From positions 172,768 through 236,767 of the forward strand of contig NMRA01000400.1 of NCBI GenBank assembly GCA_002633005.1: a stretch of DNA of 64,000 nucleotides, read 5' to 3'. This DNA comes from Phoronis australis. Its lineage: Eukaryota > Phoronida > Phoronidae. Position numbers and translations under genes: made by a program. Positions 1-15,000 of the stretch are shown piece after piece. Below the pieces are notes generated by a model. It worked only from the letters and a program-made list of their open reading frames with translations, was not told where the DNA came from and did not search any database. Position 1 is the stretch's first letter; each line of letters begins with the position of its first letter.

Positions 1-193
1 GCGAGATCTTGTTTTAGTGAGACACTAGGCAACGTTATTGAACTCGACACTGCAAGCAAACATTTCTACGGTTATCACTAGCGCAACCTACTGAGTTTTG
101 ATTTCCTGTTATTATACAGCAACAAAATACAAATCGAACATGTCAATGCTTAAAGTTGGCACCAACACTCATTTAACGTTTGTTCACAGAACA

Positions 194-544
194 GCAGGCA
201 GGTGGAAAGGGGAACTGTATGGCTCCGGGATTCCCGCCACAACCGAACAATAATGCCGCCAAACATCACTAATCGAGACTGAACACCTATAATTAATTAC
301 GCGTTAAAATATCAGCACAGCACAATATTAATGTACGGTATTCGTGCGCTGGTTTCCATGGCAGTGTACAACTAAAAAATTATGGCAAACAGCAACTATC
401 AGTTCCAACAAGAAGACTTGGTAGGTGCGCCGACGTGAGCACAGCTTCGAGTTGAAAGACACTGCAAAGTGTCACCACCTGTAGCAAAAACACACCACAC
501 CACACCACAACACACCACAACACAACACACCACACCACACCACA
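194..544. repeat. First copy of a near-identical direct duplication flanking an assembly gap
   Basis: The text from CAGGCAGGTGGAAAGGGG at 194 recurs at 546, directly after the single N. I see no mismatch until the ACACC/ACA microsatellite, where the copies differ in repeat length. The N sits exactly at the junction, inside the microsatellite. This looks more like two overlapping contig ends, or two haplotypes, placed in series than a true duplication. Confidence 0.9.
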
Positions 545-545
545 N
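545..545. other. Assembly gap (single N)
   Basis: One ambiguous base lies between a low-complexity (CCACA)n tract and the second copy of the preceding ~340 bp. It probably marks a scaffolding gap rather than a one-base ambiguity. Confidence 0.85.
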
Positions 546-918
546 CAGGCAGGTGGAAAGGGGAACTGTATGGCTCCGGGATTCCCGCCACAACCGAACA
601 ATAATGCCGCCAAACATCACTAATCGAGACTGAACACCTATAATTAATTACGCGTTAAAATATCAGCACAGCACAATATTAATGTACGGTATTCGTGCGC
701 TGGTTTCCATGGCAGTGTACAACTAAAAAATTATGGCAAACAGCAACTATCAGTTCCAACAAGAAGACTTGGTAGGTGCGCCGACGTGAGCACAGCTTCG
801 AGTTGAAAGACACTGCAAAGTGTCACCACCTGTAGCAAAAACACACCACACCACACCACAACACACCACACCACAACACACCACAACACACCACACCACA
901 CCACACCACAACACAAAA
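546..918. repeat. Second copy of the duplication plus (CCACA)n microsatellite
   Basis: This repeats 194-544 after the N and then continues into a longer ACACCACA-type microsatellite at about 839-916, followed by unique sequence. Open reading frames through the microsatellite on both strands are repeat artefacts. Confidence 0.88.
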
Positions 919-3900
919 AGTCTGCTTTCCGAAAGGTATTGGCTAAGGATGCAGACACCGGATCGATCTGGTCACACATCCCCTAACGAGACTCTTCTGT
1001 TCAATTTACATAATTTGTTAAAGAAGAAATTTAACACCGTTCTCTCCGAGAGAAAAGTAATTTCAGAGAACACCAGAACCAAAACCACCAACTCGGCAGT
1101 AGCAGCCTAACACCCTACTAATGAGACAAATGCCACCCATTAAATAGCATAGTATATTCAGCCTAGTATTTAAATGGCGAATATACTGGCGTTAATTTAC
1201 GCGTCTGGATGTCTTGAAAACAATTCGCAGAATCACAGCAGCACAAGCCATGTTGTTGTTTTATAGCTCTGATCAAAGCTAATAAATTCAAGAAGTCTGC
1301 GTTTGATTGGCCACCAAAACGACAACATCTCTTTCAGGATACTACATCCTGTGTTGGTGATTTAACTCAAAGTGCTTTCGCCAATTTCATTGTTCAGCTA
1401 AAGCTTTGTCTCCACTCCGGTCACACCACGAATGCGTGGTTATTGCCCGGCCGTCATGCATTGAGTCACTCACAGGGTTAGTTAACATGCATATTAAGCA
1501 TTTGCTGTATGGAGTTGATGAACTTGAATCAAACTTGAAGGATTGGGAAAAGTCTAAAGAGCATTGTTTTCTTTCAAATATTCAAGAGCTAAGTCCGCGT
1601 TAAAATCCAGTAATTAAATAGTCAAAATCTGACTAATACCCTTTTAAAACGACCATCTGAGTAAAAAGACAGTAATATGTAGGCAACTATTTACCATTTC
1701 CTTGCAAACAGACTAACTTTTTGAAAAAAAAATAAATAACGGCAACACATTATTTTTCATTAAAACTGCATATTGCCCTGTATAGATGGCAAAAACAAAA
1801 ATTGAATTAGGTTATTTACTCTCATAAAGTCGATCTCACGATATTCCTCACCACGACAGAATTCTATATCAGTTATGGGAAAAAACATCGAAATCCTTGA
1901 CCACTCAAGATAAGACGGTCGACATGTGCCAACGACTGCATCTCAAATGGTGTACTTCTTGAGTTGCTCATTAGCGTCATAAATAAGGACACTAGATAGC
2001 GCAAATAAAATGACGTCGCAAACTATTTAAAGAAAAGTTTTGCAAAACTAAATGAAAATCCATCAAGGACCTCTAACCATACTGAGACAAATGTAAAAAA
2101 AATCACCTTGCCCCTAGGGAGCAAATTGGTAGCTGGATCTGCCCGAAAAGAATTTGTCTTCTGTTCACAAGAATGTGCCAAATTTTCAAATAAACCCTAG
2201 CAGGGGGTTAGATGATACAGCAGTTGATGCGAACACATGGTGGCGCACAGTAGTCAGACTCGTCGGAAAACCAACATCAGTTAACTATTGTAAGTAGGAA
2301 CATATCTGCCAATTTTTGAAATGATCCTCCAAGCAGTTTCATGATACAGGGGCGGACAAAAACAATAAAAATGGCCGCCAGATGGCAGAGAACTGGAACG
2401 TGCTGCTGGCTTCATAAAAACAGGTAAATGAACTCTTGAAGATACAGGAGCAAATCTTAAAGACTAAAATTGTCACTTGAGTACAGTAATTCTCTATTTC
2501 TTCTGCACAGAAGTAGTTGTCAAAGGCTGATTACTTTGCTACAGACAATGGGAACTTAAATAAATATTGTTTTTAAGGCATCCTTACAGTACAGACCATT
2601 CCAAAATGACGCATGACAGACTGGGACTTGTGCCAGTTGCGGAAATGGTATCCCATCACAGCAATACTGATTTTATGAGAGTAAACAGCATAATGGTAAT
2701 GTATTAGTAAATATTATTTACCTTTCCTAGTAATCTGATTGGCATTTTGAATAAGTAACTAAAACTTGTAGTACATATATAATAGCAACAAATACGAGCT
2801 ACAAATTGGTTGCCATTTCATAACATCTTTGTAATGAATTACACTGACTATTAAAGATAATAACATAAAGGGCGGAGTCCACCATACTTTACTGACATCT
2901 GACTTGACAACTAACCAGTCACGAGTTACATTTTGAAATTTCCCTCGATGCGATTGGTCAAATCTTGAACGAAGTCTGGCAGTCCACATTTATGGCTGTA
3001 ACTAAAATATTCGAGTAGCAAACTTAGCCAAACCTTTCTAAAAAAAGAGTCACTAAGAAATAACAATTTCTGCACACTGAATGTAAGAACAACATGCAGA
3101 AAACTGATATTCACACCATAACTACTAACAACAAAGTTTCTTCAATTTAGAACACAATATGGGTGAACAGCACCATTTTATTGAGACAAAATTTCCCAGA
3201 AAACAAATAGAAGAAATTTTCATGTCATTATTTGCATACTGGTTCACATTGTACAGTAGTCACCAACAAACAGATGATTAAGTTTTGACCAATAATATCT
3301 TTTGAAAAATGGAAAGACTATTTTGAAAACTACTTTTGTTCTAATTTGAAGACACTGTAGCGCATGCCCCTTAAACAACATTGGCAAGTAAGGTGAAACA
3401 CAATTGCTCAGACTGAATAGTTTCCCTAACTTTAAAACATGCCAGCCCCTATGTACAATTTGTATCACTTGTTAATGGTCACAGCTAGACCTGTGAGCAG
3501 AGAGGTGGTAAGCACCCAACTGGGCCCAGTCAATGGCAGCCTGGACTAATACATTCTGAAGTACAAAAAGGCATTCATTTTGAGAGCTATGGTTTTTCTT
3601 ACAACTTGATATAACTAACTCGCTAATAACTAAGAACAAAGTAATAAAAGCTAAATAGAAACCAAATAACATTTAAAATAAATAAATATGCAGACATGTA
3701 ATTCAAATGCAAACAACAGTTTTTGAAATAAACTGAACAACATCAGAATTCAACAGTTTTGGGACATAGTATTGCAACAAAATACCCATTTCTTTTCTAG
3801 CAGACTCCCCTTCAATTCCGGCTAAATCTCAACAGGTGTCTAAATCGCGACAACTAACTACTTGAGTACATTTATAGATAAACAACTAGTGGCGTGGCGT

Positions 3901-5822
3901 AATAGCGCCACATTAAACTCTGACAAAAGCTCAACAAAAACACTGAATTATTGCAATAAAAGTTTGACAAAACTCGTCACATAAAAGAATTCTGGCAAGA
4001 CATTCATTCAAGTTTGGCAGAGTTGTATTGAAATCTGTCCAGTTTATTTCGAAAACTATTGCATTAACTGTGTACCATTAATAACTAGGTAAGACATGCA
4101 CACCATTCAGAGAATAGATGATCAACATCATGTCAGCCAGTGTGATTCAGCAAAGCTAAACCGGAAGACTTTTCCGGAAATTGGTTTTGGCAACAGGCTT
4201 CTATGCGCGGAAGACAACGATAATCACTACCATGAAACATCCACTGTCAGTGGTAATTTGTAACTAGTTTAGCACCTGAGTGTGAGAACAGATGGAATTT
4301 AATTTTGTCAAAATTCAAAACAAAAATAATGAACACGGAAAACAGTCTTCATTCACACAGTTTTTAAAGTGCAGTTGTCGTAAAGTTTTGTTAAATTTCA
4401 AAAAGAAAAACACATTGAAGCAAGTAAGTGATATTCATTTTTCCGTGAACTCTGATGAATTGCTAATTTTAAGCTCATCCAATAGATTTGACCAATCAAA
4501 ACTAAGTTTTATACATAAGGGATCTGGGTGAACCAATCAATGCAGTAAAAATTCTCCAATGAGGAAAAAGACACTTGTTTTGCTCAAATTAGCACCCTGT
4601 ACCAAATTTTAGAACAGGCACCCAGCAGAGCCAAAGCTATAACTTCAGTGAGAGGGTTTACTGAATTAGGAGCTGCGTTATTGAAAACAAAAAAAGCAAA
4701 TTTACATATGAGCATAGACTTAAAATGTAAGCATGACAGTCAAATTTGAGAACAGTGATCTGAAATCAAATTAAAAGCCAGGACTTGCTTCACCAATGAG
4801 AAATACACCAGAGATTCATCAGTTTCTTGACACCCCTTCTGAGATTGCGTAACAGCAAACGATCCTTAAGGATGAGAACGCGTAACCCTTTGACTTGACA
4901 TATTTTGTGACACTAACTTTTGTGCGAATCATTTCAACATCCCACTGCACTATAATGGCAATTTGGCGGCAAAATGCATAGTGAAATTGCACTACTTCGG
5001 TTCTCCAGCCATAACAAAATTCTGCTGTAGATGACATCGAACATTAGTCCCACAAAACACTCTTAAAGCTTATACCAAAATGTGGCACAATAGAAAATAT
5101 TTTTTGCTACTTTCAATGGGGCCATTTCCCAAAAATAGATACATGGAGCATAAAACATCTAACCACAGTTATATTTGTGAAACCTACACTGTGAAAAAAG
5201 GATCTTTCATGGTCAATAGATACACCCTCCAGGTGGAGCTAGTGTTATGTGACCAAGCAATCCATTGGCTAAACTCACAAATACCTTGACCAATCAACAG
5301 CATGTCAAGATATATGGGGCAGTAGTATGACATTCACTGCAGCACTATTTACAGAACCGCACACTAGAATTTGACATTTGGCACACAGTGTTTTGGATCT
5401 GACAACAAGACTTAATCGCTGGCAGCAGTATTAGCAGTGACTAAATACTGAAATCAAAGGACTGACTAGAACACTTATGGGTCTGCTCAGAGAATAACGG
5501 CTCTATCATCCACTGAGAGACGACCTACTTAGTAAAAGGGTAAAAATTCATCACCTTGAGACACAGTATGGCGGATAGGCGAAATTTCATTTTGTCAAAT
5601 TTCTAAACAAAAGCAACTTTTCAGGACAATTTACTTGGCCCAGCTATTACCATTGATCATTAAGTAAAATTTTGAGCAATTGCTATAATGTCATAAGTCT
5701 TTGAAAAATAGAAATATGTAATCATTTTTGTACCAAATTGAAGAATTTTTCTCGTATGCAAATCTAAGTATTATGTAGGAAGTAGTGACAAAATGCTCAT
5801 ACAGACACAGATCCAGTCTAAC

Positions 5823-6013
5823 TTAGACAGACTGCAACGTAACGGCGGGACGGTTGTGAGGAAGACTCTCAAAGACACGGCAAGCTTTAGCGGTGGACAG
5901 GACAGCGATGAAGGTCAAGCCCACCATTATGAAGAACATACCAGACCAGCCGAACTGGTCCGCCACGAAGCCGATCACAGGTCCCTCCAGGACGGTGCCG
6001 ACGCTGCCGAAGC
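5823..6013 (-). CDS. Last exon of the SLC37-type transporter
   Basis: Begins after an AG acceptor with GFGSVGTVLEGPVIGFVADQ, then a final membrane segment (GMFFIMVGLTFIAVLST), and ends SLPHNRPAVTLQSV before a TAA. The tail has no dilysine ER-retention motif. Confidence 0.88.
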
Positions 6014-9000
6014 CTGTGGGCGTTAATTGTTTAAATTTATTTCATGACTACAGGTATATAAATATAGATAACGTTACTCCCCAGAAATCCAGAGGTGTTG
6101 ATGCAAGAATGACATCAGCAGTTATGAAAGCACATATCAAATACGTTGAAATTCAGCGCATTGACTCCAAAGATTACAGGTCATGTGATATAACCATGTA
6201 ATGTGACCAACAGACGACGTGAATGGAGGTTGCGTGCAATGCAAAGAAAGTGACTCACAAGTTGAGGAAACAGAAGGCAAAGTACGGCAGACTAACACAA
6301 TCAAAAAATGCCATTGGAGGGCACAGTTAACAACAAAAACATGAACGTGTCATTACCACATTATAGTCAATGGCAAAACATAAAATTCTGACAAACGATG
6401 ATCAGTACCACCGCACGTGTCAGAAGTTTGACAGGTTTGTTTCACTTTATGTGGCAATGCACATACAGTAGTTATCAAAATAAACTAGGCAAACTTCACC
6501 AAAATGTTGTCACCTTTCCAGAATTAATGGTGGAGAACTTAAATACTTATCATAGTCTTCTTCAAGAAAAAATGATGGAAAAACTGACAAGTCAAAAACA
6601 TTAATTTTGTCAACTAAAGCACATTTTCATACCTAATAAGATTTCTCAAAAATCTCCATTATTTTGGCCCAATTCCGCTGAGAGTGGGTGCAAAATGTAG
6701 ATTTTCTAATTGTGATTTTTTTCAATGCAGAATCTTCCAAAATAATTTGTCTATTACCTGTAATAATCTTTATAAAACCCATATTCAGTGGGATAAGCGG
6801 CCTTTCTCCCATGGAACATTGAATGTCACATGAGAGATTTCATCTTCAATTTGTGCCGTGTAATAAATTATCCATGAAACATACTCTCCAATAGAGGGCT
6901 CTTATTTTGCAAGACTGAGATAATTCCCACCATTGCTCCAGATCAATCCTACCAGTGTTTTCCGTAGATAAGCCCACCTGATGAAACGCTCATGGGCCTT
7001 TATTCAGAAAATTACGCGGTGCTACAACTTCTGGTGTCAAGTGTCCAGATAGTGGGGTGTTTATTTGGAAAATTTCCTCATAAAAACCCACTCCCAGTCA
7101 ACTTTTCATCACAAATTCAATTTTATGGTGTTAGCAAACTATGCATTTATTAACATAGATTTTAAAAACACAGTTTTAACTAAAAAATATCAAAGACAAC
7201 AAGACTATGACTTTCCGTTTACACGCCCCCTTTTTCCGAATAAACGCCTGGGCGTTTATTTGGTGTTACTAAAATGCCTGAAAATTTTCATTTTCCGAAT
7301 GCACGCCCATGGGCTTATCTAAGGAAAATCCCGGTAGCATTTAGTTTCAGTACAACTTGGTGAGATTGCAACGAAGTCAGACACAGTTCGCACCAGCATG
7401 ATGAGCCAAAACAAGCTCTCACATGATTCAATGGTAGTGTTTTAATCTCTCACCATTAATAAATCCCACGACAGCTGCGGCGGCATTCCGACCATCCATT
7501 TCCCCTAGAACAGCTGGAAACGAACCACCTGCAGGGAAGAATATCCGAAATTAAACTTAGGTAATTGTGTGACGGAGCAGGGACAAAATTTTCAGATCAG
7601 GGGAGATAACCAAAAAACAACTGTACACCAGAATTTAAAATCCAGAACGTAACTGCTTTTATAACGCTCATTTCAAGTATGAACTCCAGAAATGTGTTTG
7701 AATACAAAAAGATTATAAATAACGTTATGCCAGGGAAATGGCATTTTTGTCTGTTACTTTTGGTTATGCTTTCAACGCTTTCATGTGTGCGACTAATCCA
7801 TTTGGTACGTCTCAAAGTAGTAAGAAATAATCCCAGCTTGACAGCAGCTGTCTAACATACCAAATGGCAAAGATAAGCAACTGAATATTCAGAATTCATT
7901 AGAATCAAAAATGTTCACTAGTGCTTAAAGAGCACCTCAACATGAATTGGGAAACTACTACAGGGCTTGGAATGACCAATGACAAAAAACGCGGAAACTT
8001 TTTACGGCCCAAAACATGCGCGCTACCCAGCCTTGAAATAGTCGATGTGAACCTTTCGCCGACAAAATCCGGTAGGACTAAAAAAACCTTACCACCATAT
8101 CAGTAGCATGCGTCTGCGTCTTTTTATCTCGTCCATCCACTCCTCCACTACCACCCCCACACATTTTTGGCTGCAGAGACGTAGTATTTGTCACCGCGGT
8201 TTACAATCACACGAAACGCCATTGAAAATCCCACCACGCTATCCCAGATGCCCCGGCAATGTTGACAATTTACGATCCTCCGAAACATAAAGAGCAACTT
8301 CCGCTTTTCGAGGTGAACGTCGTCGGCAACGCCGCGGTAAGAAAGGAATTTGCCGCGGAAATTTTATATGAAATCCGATTTTTTTACGCGGAAATATAAT
8401 AAAATGCGCGGAAAGAACATTTGAAAAAAGCGGAAATCCGCGTTTCCGCCGCGTTTCCGCGGGAAATTCCAAGCCCTGCTACTAACAGCTTCTCCACCAT
8501 GATGGAAAATTTCACTTGCAGTCAAAATGACGGGCAATAATAGAGAATTCTGGGTCATTTTGTCATATATCTAAGGAAAGAGTATTGCAGATGCAATAGT
8601 TTTCAAAGAAAAGCTAACAAAATTGCATCTCGATTACAATCGGCCAATTTTCAAACATGTTAGTTTTTGTATGGTTTCCTTCAAGGTTTGTCAGAACTCT
8701 GACGAAATGTCATTTTTTGAAAACTACTGCACTCAATACCAAAAACATCGAAAGTAATGATAGTTTAAAGTTCTGACAACACTCTTACCCAATAGCATGT
8801 CGGGGCCACAGTTGAAAGCACCAGCCAGAAACATGCAGATACAGTTAATGATGACGCCCCACCTGGACGTGAACTTGTAGACGGCTAAAGAGATCATGCT
8901 GAGTATAATTATCCAGGTTACGCCATAGAGCGTCCGACCGTGAAACACCCTGTGAAGCAGAAGACGACAGATCTCAGTTAACAGCAACAATAACGAAAAT

Positions 9001-12000
9001 TCAAACAAAACTACTTAGTACCAAAACTTTCATTTTTCATTTAATGCTTCTACAGGATATGTTTCCTCTAGAGTCATTTTGCACAAAACTCAGATTTGAC
9101 AATATCCAAAAATTACACTTTTCTATCATATTGAGTGTTGAATAGGCAAAGAATTGTAGCCAATAAAATGCGGTCAGAGCTTGTGAAATCTGACTTCTTT
9201 CACAGAGTTAGAGGTTTCAAACGAAGTGCACACATTTTAATAGTACACACGACTATTCTAGTATTTTTGGGATTTAAGAATTAAGAACACAATCCGTCAA
9301 ATTCCACATTTCAGGACACAAACCGATCAACGGGGGTTTTGCACCAGACGTATGCAATATTCAAGAAAACAACGGTTTTAAAACTTGACATGCTTCGGTG
9401 TCATTTATTCAACACCATCCTCAGAAGTGATAGTATAGTGGCCACCTAGCTAGGCCCAGCAACAAGTAATGAAGCACAGATAGTCAGTTACAGGGAGTGA
9501 CAATGAACTAGACCACCAACAACAACCTGTGGTGTGTCAGTTGCCTATTGAGATTGCAAGTAGTTGCTGATTAATTAAGTCTGAAGGTGGCGTTCGTTCT
9601 TTTTCCAGTACTGAGAAACAGCAAAATGGGGCCATAGCATAAGAAAGTAAGGTAATTCCCAAGTCATTTTTACGTTCTCATAATGGGGACCTGGTGAATG
9701 ACAATGAAGGAAATAACACAAAAGCTCACTTAGCAAACTAACCTGTCTATTACGAAACCTATAAGTGCACTTCCAACAACGCCGCCAATTTCGAATACTG
9801 TAGCGTACATCCCCGCTTCCACCTTGGAATAATTTAACTACGACAAGATACGAGAAATGAAACGTTACTTTGGATTTGGTGAAGCCAGAAGACGGTAACA
9901 TTTTAAGATATAGCAGGCCCACAAACACTGCTTTTACTCCAAATAATGGTACACGCACATGTTAACATACTGCAGTTCATTAATGTTACAATTTATAAAA
10001 TGAACAGCAATAAGATTAGAACATCAAAAGTATAATCTAGGTGAAAATTTATATGGCTTTGTAAATAAAACTGCATCTGAGCTAACAGTCAGGTTAAATC
10101 AAAACAAAGTTCGACTTTTCAGTTTATCGGCTACACACAAATAGGTGGATCACAAGTGACAGACGTTTTCATTGGTGAACTGCTGGAGGGCCAACAGGTC
10201 ACTGCGATGTATTTGCATACCGATCGGCCAATCACAGTTTGAGTTATCTTCTCAAGTCAACATTCACTGTAGACATAGAAACAAATTTGTCAATTTGTTC
10301 AAAAAGATAGTTACGTACATAATATAGTAAGTATAGAGGGAGCCACATGTACATAGTGTAACGGACAATTTTCAGGCAGAACATAGAGATTGCAACCTCC
10401 GGAATGGTCCTGAAAAAGGAGAAAACAAAATACCAAGACATTGGTATGAAACAGTTAATAAAAAACAAGATTAATTCAAACAATCTTATGGTGAAAAAAT
10501 TATAACAGAGTGACATTCAGAAGTAGTGTCATGTGATTTTGAAGGAAATATTAATTGGAAATTATGAAAACAAGCTGAACAAGTTAAAATTAGCTAATTG
10601 AGACATTGCGATACAGTGACAACAGGTGTCGTGTTTAAAAAATGATCATTAGACAGGGAGTTCTTTATCTAAAATGGTGTCCATTTTCATCTCAACAATT
10701 AGAATCTCCATGGTCAAACCATAGCTACGTACATCATTGTGTTATAAATCAGAATTTGAATGTGGTAGACGGCATATGTTGGTTATATCCCGTGACCTAG
10801 AGTTAAGTATGAAAACATTTCTGTACTGCAACATTACGCAAACATAAGAGAGACTTCCCAAACAAATTTTATTTTGTCTGTGTTGTGTTAGTTTAAGGTT
10901 AGCGATCAACTCCTGCCACTTACGGTATTTTGACGATTTCTCTTAGACTTGGCCTGTTTTGTTCCTGGCCTTTTCCACTTTGAATGGCTGTTTAAAGTAA
11001 ATCAAAAAGTGGATTTATTCACAAGTTTCAAGCAGTGACTTTCCCTCCAGATATTAGTAAATCTGTAGGGCTTCCCGTTTACAATAGTTACGAAAGTCAG
11101 TTTAGTTCATAGTTCATGCATAAGGAAACAGTTTACATCTCTTGACTTCAAACACCTTATCAACAACACAGGCCCAAATGAAAGGCAAAAATATAGCAAA
11201 ACTGAAAACAAACAAATTGTGCTGTACGTCTATTCTGTATTTCCTAGCTAAGTATAGATGGCACTGTATGTCCAGTTGTGTAACACATTGTCACAACTAC
11301 TCTGACTATTAGTTCGTTATTAAGAGCTTCCCACGTTTCCTGCCACGAGACCCCTGTCTCATCTCTAACTAAACCCCACGTACAAAATACAAACAAACCA
11401 TGCTATATCAACAGCAGAATACAAAACCTTTTCATCTCATTTTTGAAAATACTAAGACAAAAAAATTAAGTCATGAACCAAAAGCCTAACTTCTGCTTGA
11501 AATGCATATTTTTGAGACAGTTCTACCCCCCTCTTTCCCATTCTTTACTGAACTTCCCTCATGACCATGACCGTCTTACCTTTTCCAGGAATCTCAATAT
11601 TGAGGTCAGCGGGCTGCTTAAAGAATAGCAACACTACAATGCCAAAGACAGCCTAGAAAGTAGCACAGCAAGATAGATCAGACAGCAATTGTGGTAATTT
11701 CTGTTTGTACAATAAATGCCAGAAACAATTCGACAAAGTATGGCTCAAACGCATTGCGCCATGACTCATCAAACCAGGTACCGTACACTAATGATGAATT
11801 ACACCAGCACTAGGCCGTCATGACGGTGTATCCACCTGTGCTCAGTCATCATGACGGTATGTCCACCTGTACTCTGCCGCCATGATGGGAATCATTTTGT
11901 TTGATTGGTTTTTTGAGTACTGTACTGGCCATCTACAAGTCTCCTCATGGCAAAGTTAGCAAATATACCAAAGACTGCACATCTCAGACTTGCATAAGCA

Positions 12001-15000
12001 AAATTTACTTAGCTCAAAAAACCAGTTGATACACATTCAACCTTTTAGACAGTGTAACGATACTTCATCAGTACTCCTCTGAATGTCATAACATGGTGTA
12101 CCTCAATATCAGATTGTATTACGCAAAAAATGAACTATCAAAAAACTTACGACAACGACAGCAGGTACAAGGAAACAAGCTCTCCATCCGTAGTGTGCCT
12201 GCAGCGCCACCTGTGACCAATGAAAGATCAAAATCACAAACAGAAGAATGACAAATTCAGAAACAAAGCAAATCAAAAAAAAACAGAAAAGCACTCTTCA
12301 AAGTTCTACACCGTGTTATATTTCATTTGTTGTTTGGCGTAAATGAAATTATCCTTCAGTTTGTCATCAGTGTGGAAATATTCCCAACACAAGACAAAAA
12401 CCAACCAGTTCAAGGTTGCCAACTGTGTTTGGGGATGTCGCAGTAGGCCAGTGGGTCAAAGGTCACCTGCTGATTCCAAATCACTCTCACCAGTAGTGTG
12501 GTTATACTATGCACATTGTATTGAGACATTAGCAAAAGGTGTATAAAACTTAGAGAAGAATCCTTGGTAGACAATGGTGAGTCTAGAATGTTTTGATTTT
12601 ATTAACAAAATCAAGATGTGATGGCAAGTTCACAACTGCTGTTTTCTTCAGTAATATTCTGATTGCATATAACCGCAATCTTTTCTTATATCATCTTTAT
12701 TGAAAATGAACATTTCTGACCCACTGATTAAAAGCCACATGTGACTCTATTACTCAGTTTTCTTTGAGTAACACAAGACCGTCTTATAACAATAACTTTT
12801 CAAAGTGTCTTGGTGATACACAAGAAAACGATACAGGTCTTCATGGACAAAAAAACGCACCGCCACACCAGATCCAACGATGCCACCCACGAAGGCGCAC
12901 GTGCCAAACAGGCCAAAGATTCTGTCCTTGGTGTTGTCGGCAAACCAGTTGCCGAGAGCTTTGGAGCAATTTGGCCAGCACTGGGACTGAAAGTGTAAAG
13001 TACGGTACTAAGAGTTACAAACAATCGTTCACACTAATTTAGAAGCAGACGCCAGAAAACCACTTAACAATGGCACAAATACAAAATCAAACCATGTGAA
13101 CTGCAAAAAGCACAAATCGTTCAAACAAAAATTAAGCACAAAAGTATTCGTACTAAAAACATGAAAGAATGTAATTCTCATAACGCTCAAGCCTATATTG
13201 AGAAGTGACTGGGTTAAAGTCGGAAAAGATCATTAACTGCTGGACTTTTCAAGTTAATTGGACTGTGTGGATCATAACTGACCTTTGCAGTGGATTCATG
13301 CAGTGCTATTCTTTGTGTTGAAAAGTAGTTGTTTTGGTGTCAAACTATATCTTAAAGTCTCAACATAAAAAAATCATCAATGTAACGTTACTTGCAAACT
13401 TTGCACCGTCGCGTTTGGAACATCCGATCATCTTGGCTAAGACTGAAATTAAGACATCTTTAAATCAATAAGACTGCCCCCCTTTAAGTTTTGTCATTCC
13501 TCGTGTTTCCGTACATCATTATTCTAAGACATTCTGTTGTTTGCAACTGGAAGTCCCTTATAGCAAGAATTGGGCCAATCTGATAAGTTTATCATTCTTT
13601 TGCACATTACAATCAGTGTGAATAAGCAAAATAAATTAATAAACAAAAGCACACTAACCTGTGCAAACCCGTTTATGAAGAGAAACATCATGAAGATCCA
13701 TAGACTACTAAAATGACCAAAGGAGCACTGAAAGACAAATGCATTACAATTACACTGTGCGTGCTTCAACGTCAAGTGCAACCGGCAACTTCCATCGTAC
13801 AGTCGACATTCAAAACAGTTAATTTTGAAGATTTCTGTCATCAGCATACTTAAAAGCTACTGTTACATAAAGAGCACCAGTCCGCTACAGCAGTCCCACC
13901 GAGCAGTGAGCGATTAAGTGAGCATGGGCGTTAACCCGAACGTTTACGGTATTATCTGTAAAGAACTCTGGTTTAGGGCATTAAAGGAATGTAACTAAGA
14001 TCCATTGTAAACCAATTCCTTTCCATGTATATATTAATGTTGCTGTGGATATTTAAGATGTCAAATTCATTAAAGTTAAAACTTATGCTACATCAGTTTA
14101 GAAATCCAAAATTAGTGGGTGGGTGATAAGCAAAGCATAGGCATTTGAAATGTTTTAAGTCAGTTTGAAAAAATTGTCTAGGGTCTTGTAACTTTGACAA
14201 AAACATGAGCATTGACACTACACATTTTTAAATCCAATATGCTATCAAAGTTGAATGAATCCTGTGGAAGTCACACAACATAAACGGTAACCCAATGTTG
14301 AGTCATAACAGAGCTTTTCAAACATAGACCAAGATTTTTAAACTTGAACACAGGCAGCAAAAATGCTTACACAATCAACTCTGTGACAGATTTCCTAGCA
14401 GGAAAAATTAGAACGCATCCCTTTAAGAACTGAAAACGCATCAGAACCTTACCATCGTCATTTTTGTATCAGACGTGAGGAAATGGAATGCCTTCACCAA
14501 TGTCGAATAAAAGGTTGGTAGCCTTGATGGCTTCATCCAATTCCACTTGTGGTCGTCTTAACCACACCTTCCACTCAGCACAAAAATTGTGCACACTCAT
14601 CGTTTCACCATTTTGGTGTCACCCCGTCCCTAAGTTATATTACTAATTTTTGTAAGTTTTGATTTATTCTCTTTTTTGTCTTATCCTTGTAGACCATGTT
14701 ATCAATAAGCCCTGGCTTATCATGTACATTTCATCTTCACTAAAAGTATTTTGTTATTATCAGGGCTTGGAATGACCAATGGCGAAAAACGCGGAAATTT
14801 TTATGGCCCGAAACATGCGCGCAGCCAGCCTTGAAAAAGCCGGTGTGGACCTTTTGCCGATCAACATCGAGAGGACTAAAAAAAAATAAAAACGGTACCA
14901 CCTCCGGAAGCGTGCGTCTGTCTTAGCTCGTCTGCCACTCCCCCCTCCCTACATTTTTTGGCTACAGAGTCGTAGTGTTTGTCACCGCGGTTTACAATCA

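Larger units (their letters stand above)
1..5822. other. Gene-free left flank, downstream of the SLC37-type gene
   Basis: I find no exon with family similarity or a convincing splice structure here. The stretch holds the 194-890 duplication around the assembly gap at 545 and its ACACC/ACA-rich microsatellite. The rest is AT-rich sequence with recurrent short repeat fragments, for example the AAATTTCATTTTGTCAAAT-like segments near 4290 and 5580. Part of the right end is presumably the 3' UTR of the minus-strand transporter that stops at 5823. I saw no clear AATAAA on the minus strand in the first kilobase after that stop. Confidence 0.6.

Noticed and set aside
8239-8558. Short frames with PRKRGG/FPRQ-type sequence
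   Set aside because: They lie in the GCGGAAA-rich end of the family 1 transposon.
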